Assembly: GCA_963815375.1 (NCBI GenBank) | Contig: CAWFGX010000012.1 | Coordinates: forward strand, 62,001-126,000 | Direction of reading: 5' to 3' | Source of the DNA: JASHPR01 sp963815375 | GTDB taxonomy: Bacteria > Actinomycetota > Actinomycetes > Streptosporangiales > Streptosporangiaceae | DNA length: 64,000 nucleotides | Part shown: in pieces, positions 8,686-17,474 of the stretch | How the letters are laid out: every line of letters starts with the position of its first letter | Numbering within the stretch: the first letter of the stretch is position 1 | Position numbers and translations under genes: made by a program | Notes under the pieces: generated by a model | Seen by the model: only the letters and a program-made list of their open reading frames with translations | What the model was told of the DNA's origin: nothing | Databases searched by the model: none

Positions 8686-8986
8686 AAGCCCAGCTGTGCT
8701 CGGGCTTGTTCTGCTTCATCGGCGCCGAACCCGCCACGAGCTGGCTTACCGGGATCGCCACCAGGGACGATGGGTTCATCCGCACCGACGTTCAGCTGAA
8801 CGACGACGACCTCGGGCCGGCCTGGGCCACGCTGAAACGGCGGCGCTTCCGTTCGAGACCAGCATCCCACGCGTGTTCGCGGTCGGCGACGTCCACTCCG
8901 GCTCGATGAAACGCATCGCCGCAGCTACCGGCGAGGGCGCCAGCGCGATCGCCTCAGTCCACAAGGCAATCAGCACGCTCGTCTAA
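8686..8986 (+). pseudogene. thioredoxin-reductase-like C-terminal fragment, frameshifted
   Basis: One frame reads LGLFCFIGAEPATSWLTGIA then DDGFIRTDVQL, the end of the NAD domain of a TrxB-type flavoprotein. After a frame change near 8840 it continues LPFETSIPRVFAVGDVHSGS then MKRIAAATGEGASAIA, the classic FAD-binding C-terminus (ETS.PGVFA.GDV). The N-terminal FAD domain and the CxxC region are absent, so it is not functional. Confidence 0.75.
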
Positions 8987-9545
8987 CAACAGACGTCCCC
9001 GGGGCCTCCACCTCGAGACCTCTCGAACCGGCCAGTCGCTACTGCTTCATCCGAGGTTCCACCTGCCACCCCAAACCAACGCATCCGCCTCCGGTCAATT
9101 GCAAGCGGCATTGTCTCTGCGTCATCTGCACAGAGCGATCCACACAGAATCAGATCGTTTGCGCTCGGCCCCGCAGGCAACCGGTCTGGTTTAGCCCGAT
9201 GCCGGTCAGCAGCCGGTCGGCGCCCAGGACGTGAGTAGGTATTCGCATCAACGCATGACGATGCGCACATTAAACGCGCGCCATTCGGCAATGGCGGGCC
9301 TCTCCCGCAACCGTGGCCGGGGGACACGCTGGGCCGGTGGTCGCGTGAGCGGCCGGTACTGGTGATCGACATCGCCATGCCGGGCGACATGCATGAGCTA
9401 GAGGACGCCTACCCCATCGGCTGACAGCCGGTCGGCGAAACGGCGAGGACAGCCCGTCGACTGGTCGGAGTTCTTCCACGTGCCTGTGAGCAGTATCCAG
9501 GCCACGCATCGCTGAACTCACACTAGGTAAGTGCCACCGTTGTGG
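8987..9545. other. gene-free stretch containing repeat copy 2
   Basis: No gene is supportable here. The only structured feature is the 68-bp repeat at 9286-9353. A minus-strand frame ending at 9523 has a plausible final segment (IPRSDLADPQHLLERLTTTV) that may be the true, frameshifted end of the SMI1/DUF6461 gene to the right. Confidence 0.4.
9286..9353. repeat. 68-bp dispersed repeat, copy 2
   Basis: It matches 1523-1590 at 64 of 68 positions, same orientation. Two of the differences fall in the stem seen in copy 1 and break its pairing, so this copy looks more degenerate. It is not part of a gene. Confidence 0.7.
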
Positions 9546-11357
9546 TCAGGCGTTCCAGGAGGTGCTGCGGGTCGGCCAGATCGGAACGTGGTATCCAGCG
9601 CCACCGCCGTGCGCCTGGTTGTGTTCCTGTCCTTCCTGTTCGGCGATGGTGGCCGCGGCGCCGGGGGGTATGTCGACAGGACCCAGGTCGGCGGCGAACT
9701 GGTCGGGCCAGCCCGGATCCTTGCGTTCGGCGAGGACGAAGCGCGCGGCCCGCCGCGGCGGTCCGCTGATCAGTTCCATGATTGCTTCGGCGGTCCTGAA
9801 CCGGTTCCGCCAGGCATCTTGGTCCTCTCGGGTGAGCGTTCTGGACCGGTTCTCCCACGGCGTGGCCGCACTGGCGGCGGTGTTCTCGGCGGCGAGCAGC
9901 CGGAAGCGCATGCCCAGCGGCGATTGGCCGGTAACCTGCCAGGTCTGGCCCGCCGCCAGCCGGCCGAGCGCGTCGGCGATCTCCGGGTACTCGGTCAGCC
10001 CGACCTCGGTCGCGAGTTCGCGCGCCTGGATCACCAGCGCCGACTGCAGCCGGTCCGGTGCGGCGAATGCCGTGAGCGCCGCAACGTGCCCGCCGTGGCC
10101 GAGCGAGAGTCCGCGGGTGATGAACGCGCGGTCCGGCAGTTCGGCCAGGAACGGGCCGCCCTGCAGCGGTCCGGTGAGGATCGCCGGGTCGAACTCGACG
10201 CCCAGCTCGCTGCGCAGGATGGCGAGCAGTCCGGAGATGTGCTCCTGGAGACTGCGGTAGCGGTCCCACGGGCGGATGCCCTCGCGGACCAGCGGGCCGT
10301 CCAGCACGGCCGGCTCCTGCCCGCCCCGCCGTTCGGGGTCAAAGCCGCAGAACGTGGCGACGACCACGCCGTCCCGCATGACGACCAGCTCCGGGCCCCA
10401 GAAGAACAGAGCGACGGCCCGGGTGGCGGCGGACAGCCGCGGCAGCACGGGCGGCTTGATGCCCTCGTGATGCCTGTCCTCGACCGCGAACGACCAGTTC
10501 CCTGCCCGGCCGGCCCGCACCACCGGGAGATGGCCGGTCGTCCACGAGTGCTCGGCGGCGCGAGCCCCGGCCGCGGTCAGCAGCGCGGTTTCCCGGCGGA
10601 CCGGGACATCCGGGCCGCCGACTCCGAACCGGAGCAGGAGCTCATCCGGGTCGATGTTCTCCACGAATGTCAGGCAGGAGTTGTTGCTGTAGTCGTCGGC
10701 CCATCCCTGTTGCGTTCGGTACGGCCCGTGCTGCCGGAGCAGCGGCGCCACCGGTTCGTTTGCCGCCGCTGCCAGGGCGAGCACCGACCGGGGCGCGGAA
10801 GCAACCGGGGCGGTTTCAAGCTTCCAGTCCAGCTCACCGCCGAATGCGACCGGCACCCATCCGTCGATCCCGCGCTTGGTCTCGACAGCATCGGCGACAT
10901 CCAAAAGCAATGCGCCGATCGACGGCCACTCAGTCCAGCTCACCCCGTCGCCGTCGATCCATGTCCCCACCCGGCCGTGCGCGTTCCCCGGCTCGCAGTC
11001 GACGACGAACCCCCAGCCGCTGTTGTTTCTGGCGAACATCAGCAGATGGCGGTCCCAGTACCCCTCGAACTCTGACAGGACCTTTTCGGTCTCAAGATGA
11101 CTTTTCACCATGTCCGCCACGGCTACCGGCCGGAACATGCCAGGCAGAGCGAAGTGACCTCGGGACCATTCACAGCCATCGTGACGCTGCAGCAACGCCA
11201 CCAAGTCGTCCGGGAAACGCAGGCCGAGCCGCCGCTGCGCATCCGCCACCTCAGCGGCGTCCGCAGCAGCCCGCAGTGATGCGCGAGTGAGAGGGGCCTT
11301 CGCCACCAGCCATCGCTCGATCCGCAGCCACGCCTCAGCGACCTGAGTTGCGCTCAT
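9546..11357 (-). CDS. SMI1/KNR4-type and DUF6461 two-domain protein (603 aa)
   Basis: Residues 1-170 are an SMI1/KNR4 (SUKH-like) domain: AEVADAQRRLGLRFPDDLVA, then HDGCEW, WDRHLLMFARNNSGWGFVVD and GTWIDGDGVSW. From about 225 a DUF6461-like domain begins with WADDYSNNSCLTFVENIDPD and LLLRFG. The rest is helical and unassigned. SUKH proteins are often immunity proteins of contact toxins, and DUF6461 occurs in the same actinobacterial setting, so a role in toxin neutralisation is plausible but not shown. An alternative ATG lies at 11384. The last 25 residues look out of frame (see findings). Confidence 0.7.
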   Translation of the reverse strand: MSATQVAEAWLRIERWLVAKAPLTRASLRAAADAAEVADAQRRLGLRFPDDLVALLQRHDGCEWSRGHFALPGMFRPVAVADMVKSHLETEKVLSEFEGYWDRHLLMFARNNSGWGFVVDCEPGNAHGRVGTWIDGDGVSWTEWPSIGALLLDVADAVETKRGIDGWVPVAFGGELDWKLETAPVASAPRSVLALAAAANEPVAPLLRQHGPYRTQQGWADDYSNNSCLTFVENIDPDELLLRFGVGGPDVPVRRETALLTAAGARAAEHSWTTGHLPVVRAGRAGNWSFAVEDRHHEGIKPPVLPRLSAATRAVALFFWGPELVVMRDGVVVATFCGFDPERRGGQEPAVLDGPLVREGIRPWDRYRSLQEHISGLLAILRSELGVEFDPAILTGPLQGGPFLAELPDRAFITRGLSLGHGGHVAALTAFAAPDRLQSALVIQARELATEVGLTEYPEIADALGRLAAGQTWQVTGQSPLGMRFRLLAAENTAASAATPWENRSRTLTREDQDAWRNRFRTAEAIMELISGPPRRAARFVLAERKDPGWPDQFAADLGPVDIPPGAAATIAEQEGQEHNQAHGGGAGYHVPIWPTRSTSWNA

Positions 11358-11550
11358 CCCGCCCCGATCGTCTCGTCCGGCCATCCGCCCCAGGTCAAGT
11401 GCTCATTGCGCGATTCGCCCTGGTGGCAGTCCAGCATGATAGCCGTCGCAAACACCTCAAGCTCTGAAAAATCGGGCATAGCACCGAGCGGCGACGGAAC
11501 AAGGCCGAACCTCCGGGCTGAGCATGATTACTTGACTTGACTATCCAAGC

Positions 11551-12262
11551 TTGCCCGGTAACAGCGGGGACGCCGAGGCTGCCGCCGGGCTGCTCGCTGA
11601 CCTGCTGCCCGGTGATCAGGAAGCTCCCGCGGGCGGGACCGCGAGTGATGCGGGCAGCCCCGGCGCTGGCACGGCCGCTGCCGCAGGCGGCGGCCAGCCA
11701 GCCGTCTACGGTGATGCCGCTTACGGCTCGGGTGATCTCATCGGGCGGCTGGACGGCTCCGGAATCTATAACGGCATCAAGTGCCAGCCGCCGGCCCCGG
11801 TCAAAGGCCACTTCCCCAAGGACCGCTTCGCCATCGACCTGGACGCCCAGACCGTCACCTGCCCGGCCTGCGTCACCGCGCCCGTGCGCGCCACCGGCAG
11901 CGCCACGCCGGGGCAGCCCGGTTCGGCGCGGCCTGCCGGGCCTGCCCGCTAGCCGCCCAGTGCACCACCGCCAGAGAGGGCCGCACGATCACCATCGCCC
12001 GCACGAGGCCCGCCTGGCCGGCGCCCGCACCCGCCAGGCCGACCCCGCCTGGAAAGCGGACTACAAGGCCACCCGGCCCAAGGTCGAGCGGAAGATCGGT
12101 CACCTAATGCGCCGCCGCCACGGCGGCCGCCGAGCTCGGGTCCGCGGCCAGGCCAGGGTCGCCGCTGACTTCTCCCTGCTCGCCGCCGCGGTCAGCCTCG
12201 CCCGGCTCGCCGTTCTCGGCCTCGCCCGCCACGCCGGGACCTGGGCCGTGCCCGCCAGCTAG
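11551..12262 (+). pseudogene. IS1182-type transposase C-terminal remnant, frameshifted
   Basis: The N-terminal third is missing. Present are VYGDAAYGSGDLIGRLDGSG (second catalytic Asp region), KGHFPKDRFAIDLDAQTVTC with the CPAC cysteines, ACRACPLAAQCTTAREGRTI in a second frame, and WKADYKATRPKVERKIGHLM then RRRHGGRRARVRG in a third. The sequence ends LAVLGLARHAGTWAVPAS. This order and the RPKVERK..H...R.HGGR motif are typical of IS1182-family transposases. At least two frame changes make it inactive. Confidence 0.85.
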
Positions 12263-12580
12263 GCCCAGCAGGAGGACATGCCCGCCACGGCCAGCACGCC
12301 ACCCCAGCCCAGCCCAGGCTGTCAGAGCCCGTGCCCCGACGCCATCCCAGCCCGCCACCTCGCCGGAACGGCGGCCTCACGCGACTACATGACGCCACTC
12401 GACGTCAGTATCTGCCGGGGCCCCGCTCAGGAGAAGGCCGTTCTACACCAGCCACCTAGGAGCTCTTCACGTGCTGTTGCCTGAACTTGCCGACCGCCAC
12501 GAGCCGTGTGATTGCGGCCTGATCATCGTTTGCGCCTATCTTCGCTTGCTTGCTGACCCGGTTTCAGCCCGGCCGGCTTA
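12263..12580. other. gene-free stretch after the IS1182 remnant
   Basis: These 318 bases contain no supportable gene. They probably include the former end of the IS1182 copy, but I could not define an inverted repeat because the left end is lost. Confidence 0.4.
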
Positions 12581-13702
12581 CTACTTGGGCGGGTGGCCGC
12601 GCCCAGGCCGGATGGGCGGGATCGGCGACATCGGGTGCCGACGCGGGCCCGACCAGAGGGCTGGCACGGCGTAGACCGCGGCGGCCACTGCATAGGCCGC
12701 TGGCTCGTAGTTGACCCGCCATCCGACGAAATCTGGCCAGGCCTCGGCAGGGTCGCGCTCAATCGGGAACCCGACTTCGGCCATCCGTCCCACCGCCTCG
12801 AGGAACTCGGCGTAAGTCACGCTCGTCCTGGCGTCCGGGTCGGGCTCGTCGGGGATGTCGAAGCCCATTGTTCGGGCCACACGGTTGAAGCACCGGAACC
12901 CGCCGCGCAGGCACAGCCGGGCCGGGACGACCGGCGCAGCCTCGGGGGACAGGGCCAAGAACAGCGCGGCGGAGTCCAGGACGGCCAGCAACCCTGTGAC
13001 CCAGGACGACAGGGGTTCCGGCGAGCGGAACCGGACCAGCACTGGGTAGGTGGTGTGGCTCTCGGCGACGTCAGCGGCCCAGCTTTCCCACCGCGCGTAC
13101 AGATCCGGCATCGTATCCAGGGTCGACACCCCGGTTCCGAGCGCGTAGTGGGTGCGCGCCAGCAGTTCGGGGCCCCACGAGGGCACGCCGGCCCGCTCGC
13201 TGAGCAAAGCCACCTGAGTCTCCCGGCGGTTGAATGCCGAATACAGGGCCGGCAGGTAGGCGATCTGCAGCGTGAGGATCACCAGGCCGGTCGCCGCGGC
13301 CAGAAAAACGATCACCGACGGCGCCGCCCCGCGGGGCACGGCGAAGCCGAGGGTGAACAGCGAGGAGCCGGCGTCAACGAAGGCGGACACCACGCCGCTC
13401 GGGGCAAACGGCCACAACAGCAGGGCGAACCCGACGTACGCCACAAAAAGCCACGCCGCGAGCTGGGCCAGCAACACTGCCGCCGCCTGGGTAGCGCGCA
13501 GCTGATCCCTCCGGCGGTAATCACCGACGCGCACCGCTATCTGCTCATAAGCCCAGTCGACCATCCGGTCCACCCACCGCGTCAGCCGGCTGTTCACGGG
13601 CCGTGACACGATCAGCGTCTCGGTGACGCTGGACAGTGCTACGAGCACGAGCAGGCCGCCGACCACCGCTGCCACCACACGGCCGGCCAACGGCGTCACC
13701 AT
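12581..13702 (-). CDS. integral membrane protein, possibly ion-channel-like (373 aa)
   Basis: A GGAGG about 8 nt upstream fixes the ATG at 13702. Helices are seen at about 8-30 (VVAAVVGGLLVLVALSSVTE), 70-98 (LLAQLAAWLFVAYVGFALLL) and 125-150 (VIVFLAAATGLVILTLQIAY). Between the last two lies a loop, AFVDAGSSLFTLGFAVPRG, reminiscent of a channel pore loop although the K-channel GYG filter is absent. A cytosolic C-terminal domain of about 220 residues follows (RETQVALLSERAG, then a helical part). I cannot assign a transported ion. It lies just downstream of the broken MFS gene on the same strand. Confidence 0.65.
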   Translation of the reverse strand: MVTPLAGRVVAAVVGGLLVLVALSSVTETLIVSRPVNSRLTRWVDRMVDWAYEQIAVRVGDYRRRDQLRATQAAAVLLAQLAAWLFVAYVGFALLLWPFAPSGVVSAFVDAGSSLFTLGFAVPRGAAPSVIVFLAAATGLVILTLQIAYLPALYSAFNRRETQVALLSERAGVPSWGPELLARTHYALGTGVSTLDTMPDLYARWESWAADVAESHTTYPVLVRFRSPEPLSSWVTGLLAVLDSAALFLALSPEAAPVVPARLCLRGGFRCFNRVARTMGFDIPDEPDPDARTSVTYAEFLEAVGRMAEVGFPIERDPAEAWPDFVGWRVNYEPAAYAVAAAVYAVPALWSGPRRHPMSPIPPIRPGRGHPPK

Positions 13703-13718
13703 CGCATCTACCTCCGCC

Positions 13719-14573
13719 TCACCAGGCTGCCCCGAACCTACTCGCAGCTGCAGGATTGCTCGCACGCCGTTCGGTGACAACGAAGGCGGTCGAGGAAACC
13801 AAGGCGAGCAACGCGGCACCGGCGAACTGCGGCGAGGCGACGCCCGCAGCAGGCAGGACGATGATCGCGTAGGTGATCGCGGCCAGCGCGGCGACTGCGG
13901 CAGCCGCCCCGCGCCAGTCGGCGCCCCCGGACAACGAGGTGTCGCGGGACGCGGGAACGTGTCGCCGTGTCGTCCATGCGGTCACCGCGGCGACAGGGAC
14001 GTTGATAAGGAAGATCGCCCGCCAGCTGCCTGCAGCAGCCACCCGCCCAGGAAGGGCGCGATCGCGGCGGACACCCCGGCGAATCCGGCCCACGTTCCGA
14101 TCGCGTGCGTGCGGTCGCCGGGCTGGAAGGTCGCCTCGATGATTACCAGGCTGGCCTGTGTCATCAGCGCGCCTCCGATGCCCTGCGCCGCGCGCGGCGA
14201 TGAGCCATCCGATGCCGGGCGCGGCCGCGCAGAGCACCGAGGCCATGGTGAACCAGCCCAGGCCAGCCAGAAACACCCGGCGCCGACCCCAGCGGTCGCT
14301 GAGCGAGCCGGCCAGCAGGATCAGCGAGGCCAGGGTCAGCGTGTAGCTCGTGACGGTCCACCGCAGGGCCTGGAAGCCGACGTGGAGGTTGCGCCCGATC
14401 GCGGGCAGGGCGACAGCGACCACCGTGGAGTCGACCCCGGCCACCGACGGCCCCAAGATCATCGCCATGAGCACCCACCGGCCTCGCGCAGAGCGGTACC
14501 CGAGCAGTTCGCGCAGGCCGGAGGTGTCAGCCGTGCTCAAGTCCCCCGGCTGAGCCCCCGTATCTGCTGTCAC
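13719..14573 (-). pseudogene. MFS drug-exporter (DHA2-like), frameshifted and truncated
   Basis: The N-terminal part is a typical 14-TM MFS exporter: MILGPSVAGVDSTVVAVALP with the D-x-T-V motif of DHA2 transporters, then RWTVTSYTLTLASLILLAGS and motif A LSDRWGRRRVFLAGL. The frame then shifts; the expected MTQASLVIIEATF...IGTWAGFAGVSAAIAPFLGG lies in a neighbouring frame (14164-13982). It returns to the first frame at WRAIFLINVPVAAVTAW. The C-terminal half (about 200 residues) is missing: it stops at RRASNPAAASRFGAAW. Two compensating indels plus truncation make it a pseudogene. Confidence 0.85.
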
Positions 14574-14645
14574 TGGCCGGACCTCCGTGCCGGTCGGGGC
14601 GGCATGCGGGCGAGCGGCTGACCTCGCCGCCGGCCCGCCGCCCCG

Positions 14646-15554
14646 CTACGGGAGGGTGAGGATGATGCGCTCGTGCACGGTGCCGCTTTCGAGCTGGCGG
14701 TGGGCGTCGGCGGCCTGCTGGACGGGCATGGACTTGCGGGCGCGCAGGCGGAGCCGGCCATCGGCCAGCAACGGCATTGTGTCATCGAGGGCACCGGGAG
14801 CGCGGTCGCTGGTGGGCTGGGACAGCATGACACCGAAGTCAGCGGCGGCCGGGTCCGACAGGGTGATGACCCGCTTGGGTCCGCCAACCAGCGCGATCGC
14901 GTCAGCCAGGACGCCCTTTCCGGCCGCGTCGAACACAGCGTCCACTGCGCCTAGCGCGCGCACTCGGCCGGGCAGGCCTGAGCCGTACCGAACCGGGGTG
15001 GCTCCCAGCTCGCGGGCGAGCGCGTCGTCGTGCTGACCGACCGCGCTGATCACCTTGATCCCCCGGGCGACAGCTAGCTGCATAGCGATGATGCCGACGG
15101 ATCCGCCGCCGCCGAACAGCAAAAGCGTCTCGCCGCTCTTGACGTCCAGCTGCCGCAGGACGCCGGCGGCTGCCTCGGCCGAGGCAGGCAAGGCGGCGGC
15201 ATCGATCCACGACACGGTGTCCGGCTTGCCGGTCCAGATCGACGCGATCGCGTATTCGGCGTAACCGCCGATGCTAAACAGCAGCGCCGCGACGGCGTCA
15301 CCGACAGATGTGCCGGTTACGCCGGGGCCGACCGCGTCGACAGGGCCTGCTGCCTCGAAGCCGAGCACGGCATTAGCCGGCAGCGGGATGGCATCCTTGA
15401 GATCGCCGGCCCGCAGGGCGAGATCGGTCGGGCTGACCCCGGCGGCCTTGACCTTGATCCTGATCTGTCCCTCACCCGGCTCGGGCAGTGGAACCTGGGC
15501 CCACTTCAGCACCTCGGGCGGCCCGTATCCTGTCATCACAATCGCGTTAGGCAT
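14646..15554 (-). CDS. NADP-dependent quinone-oxidoreductase-type MDR enzyme (302 aa)
   Basis: Medium-chain dehydrogenase of the zinc-free quinone-reductase branch. The GroES-like N-domain runs to about 120 (KVKAAGVSPTDLALRAGDLK, VLGFEAAGPVDAVGPGV). The Rossmann domain carries LLFGGGGSVGIIAMQLA, a variant of the AxxGGVG coenzyme motif. The cysteines that bind zinc in alcohol dehydrogenases are absent. AGGAGAG precedes the ATG. Substrates of relatives are quinones or enones; here the substrate is unknown. It is upstream of the broken MFS gene on the same strand, a pairing common in stress-response loci. Confidence 0.85.
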   Translation of the reverse strand: MPNAIVMTGYGPPEVLKWAQVPLPEPGEGQIRIKVKAAGVSPTDLALRAGDLKDAIPLPANAVLGFEAAGPVDAVGPGVTGTSVGDAVAALLFSIGGYAEYAIASIWTGKPDTVSWIDAAALPASAEAAAGVLRQLDVKSGETLLLFGGGGSVGIIAMQLAVARGIKVISAVGQHDDALARELGATPVRYGSGLPGRVRALGAVDAVFDAAGKGVLADAIALVGGPKRVITLSDPAAADFGVMLSQPTSDRAPGALDDTMPLLADGRLRLRARKSMPVQQAADAHRQLESGTVHERIILTLP

Positions 15555-15992
15555 GGCAGCTCTCCTTCCTGATAGCGGCCCCGGTCAGGGCCACGAACGG
15601 CACCTCAGCGTGTTCCCTGCACCTTGCTTTGCCACTCCATCGACCAGGCACACGACAGGGCCGTCACCTCCCGGCCACGCCCCCGGAGAAGATGGATAGA
15701 GCCCGCCGGCGGCAAGCTGATACTGGCGCCAGCACGACTACCGCTTGCCCGCCGGTCGCGACCGGGACGCGGAGGTGCCGGTTGATTTCGGTGAGCAGGC
15801 CCATCGGGACCTCTTCGAAGAACACCAGGGCGAAAGACCCAAAGCGATCACCTGCCCAGCCGGCGCGGTCGCATCGGCGTCCTAGGCGAAGGACCGCCGG
15901 CGCCACCCGATGAACCACGTCCGCTGCACGGCGGACAGGTGACAACAGGCATCGGGGGCGCCCGGACAGGGCAGAGGCCCCACCGGGTTCCG
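15555..15992. other. gene-poor stretch
   Basis: 438 bases between the oxidoreductase start and the small membrane protein gene. A minus frame contains LVFFEEVPMGLLTEINRHLR, which reads like protein but has no start signal, is short and belongs to no family I know. The promoter of the oxidoreductase must lie at the left end. Confidence 0.4.
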
Positions 15993-16418
15993 TCACCGGT
16001 CGCGCCAGGCCCAACGAGCGGTCGCGGCTGCGACGTGGACGGTCGACGTGCCGGGTCGCAGTGTGATCGCCAGGGAGGCCGGGCTTGGTCGCCTGGCCTG
16101 GATCGGGACCGGCGTGCCGTCGTGACTGCCATAGAGCCAGCGCCGCAGGAGGCGGCTCATGCCAGGCAGGATGGCCCAGGTCATCGCCGTCGCCATGATG
16201 ATGTTGGTGATGATGTTGATCTCGTAGAAGGTCCAGGAGTGAGGCAGCCAGCTGAGCTCCCGCGGGATTGCGATCGCGGTCACGATGTAGGCGCCGACGA
16301 AGGTGGCGATTGCCATTTTCCATCTCGCGGCCGCCGCGAGCGGCGGCCTGGTCAGCTGGCCGCCCATGCCGGTGGAGTTGGTCCCCGGCTGCCCAAGATG
16401 GCGGTCGCGCTTTGTCAT
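15993..16418 (-). CDS. small membrane protein (141 aa), predicted MarR-regulated
   Basis: Two membrane helices are clear: KMAIATFVGAYIVTAIAIP and WTFYEINIITNIIMATAMTW, followed by ILPGMSRLLRRWLYG. This topology resembles the membrane tail attached to some antibiotic-biosynthesis-monooxygenase proteins (the ..P.LTR.FR.WLY ending). The N-terminal 30 residues and the C-terminal 40 are hydrophilic. A GGGGG about 10 nt upstream supports the ATG. The near-perfect palindrome at 16491-16510, 73 bases upstream, makes it the likely target of the MarR protein at 16751. Confidence 0.65.
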   Translation of the reverse strand: MTKRDRHLGQPGTNSTGMGGQLTRPPLAAAARWKMAIATFVGAYIVTAIAIPRELSWLPHSWTFYEINIITNIIMATAMTWAILPGMSRLLRRWLYGSHDGTPVPIQARRPSPASLAITLRPGTSTVHVAAATARWAWRDR

Positions 16419-16490
16419 CTCGAGACACCCCCGTTGCGGTTGTTACTCATTCCGGCCCTGGCGGGCCGCTCAACGCTTCTAGCTATCAAC

Positions 16491-16510
16491 TTACATGACG
16501 TGTCATGTAA
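16491..16510. promoter_or_regulatory. palindromic operator, probable MarR site
   Basis: TTACATGAC-gt-GTCATGTAA: two 9-bp arms that are exact reverse complements around 2 bp. Size and AT-rich outer arms match MarR-family operators. It lies upstream of the small membrane protein gene (start 16418) and downstream of the marR-like gene on the same strand. A degenerate version sits at the MarR gene's own start (17268-17287). The rest of the 16511-16750 gap shows nothing else. Confidence 0.75.
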
Positions 16511-16750
16511 CGGCAAGGCCGGTCCGGCGGGGGGCGGTCGACGGCCCGGCGGTCGTCCTGCCCCGAGACCGGCGATGTCGTCAAAGGGGCTGCGCCGCCG
16601 GATTCCGGCTTGCAGACGGCTGGCGCGAGCGCGGCGGGCGAAGGTGGCGGGCTACCGAACCGGCGGCGGTAGTTCCGGCTGGCGCGTCCGGTGCACGAGC
16701 CAGACGCGGCAGTTCGCGGCCAGCCCGAACCAGGGTCCGGCCGGGCCTCG

Positions 16751-17278
16751 TCAGTCCTCCGCCGGGTGCCAGTCGACGGGCGGCGGCAGCGAACCCAGCT
16801 TGATGATGTTCGCGTACACGCTTTCCAGCGCCTCGCCGAGCGGCCCCACCAGGCCGTCCGGCAGCCCGCCGAAGAACAGGCGCCGCACAAGGTCAACGTG
16901 GCTGGGCGCGGCCTCCTTCAGAACCTGCCGGCCGCGGCTGGTCAGGGTCACCTCGGTCACCCGCCTGTCAGCGGCGGACAGGCCGAGCGACACCAGGCCC
17001 CGGTCGCTCATCCGCCGCACGTGATGGGACACCCGGCTGCGCTCCCAGCCGATCTGGGCAGCCAGCACCGTGATCTGCATCCGGCCCCCGTCGGCAACGC
17101 TCAGCGCCGTCAGCACGTCGTAATCGGGCAGCGACATGCCGCTGTCAGCGAGCAGTTGCCGGTTCATCTCATACGACAGGCGCAATTGCACCCGGATATA
17201 GGCCAGCCACGCCCGCTGCTGGTCCCCCTCCAGCCAGCCGCCGGCGGGTGCCCTGCCGCTGCCGCCGTTACGTGACAT
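16751..17278 (-). CDS. MarR-family transcriptional regulator (175 aa)
   Basis: Winged-helix MarR repressor. The dimerisation helix is AWLAYIRVQLRLSYEMNRQL, then MSLPDYDVLTALSVADGGRM. The recognition HTH is ITVLAAQIGWERSRVSHHVR, and the wing is MSDRGLVSLGLSAADRRVTE with the conserved DRR. C-terminal helices complete the dimer interface. The ATG at 17278 is preceded by AGGTGA. This is the usual repressor of efflux, detoxification or membrane-stress genes; the target is probably the downstream membrane protein through 16491-16510, plus itself. Confidence 0.88.
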   Translation of the reverse strand: MSRNGGSGRAPAGGWLEGDQQRAWLAYIRVQLRLSYEMNRQLLADSGMSLPDYDVLTALSVADGGRMQITVLAAQIGWERSRVSHHVRRMSDRGLVSLGLSAADRRVTEVTLTSRGRQVLKEAAPSHVDLVRRLFFGGLPDGLVGPLGEALESVYANIIKLGSLPPPVDWHPAED

Positions 17279-17287
17279 ATCACCTGA
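17268..17287. promoter_or_regulatory. degenerate MarR-type site over the marR start
   Basis: The left arm TTACGTGAC differs at one base from the arm of the palindrome at 16491; the right arm ATCACCTGA keeps about five of nine bases. Position over the start codon and ribosome site of the MarR gene suits autorepression. This is inferred by comparison only. Confidence 0.4.
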
Positions 17288-17474
17288 GCCTAGCAGTCGG
17301 GCCACCTGGGTACCAGCATGATCTCGCTTAAGCCGCCATAAGGAGGAGCTATGCGGTGAGGGTCTCTGCGGCTACCAGCCAGGCTGTCTGGCGACCGGAG
17401 GTAGCGGACCAGCCCAGGGGGCAGGAAGCGTGTTGTCGATCAGCCGCGGACTCACAACAGAGAGGAACAATCCC

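Noticed and set aside
9531..11075. Plus-strand open frame of 514 codons
   Set aside because: Antisense to the SMI1/DUF6461 gene, no recognisable domain.
15664..16428. Minus-strand frame of 254 codons covering the small membrane gene
   Set aside because: The overlapping frame at 15993-16418 has real membrane helices and a ribosome site; the longer frame has Arg/His-rich mirror composition.
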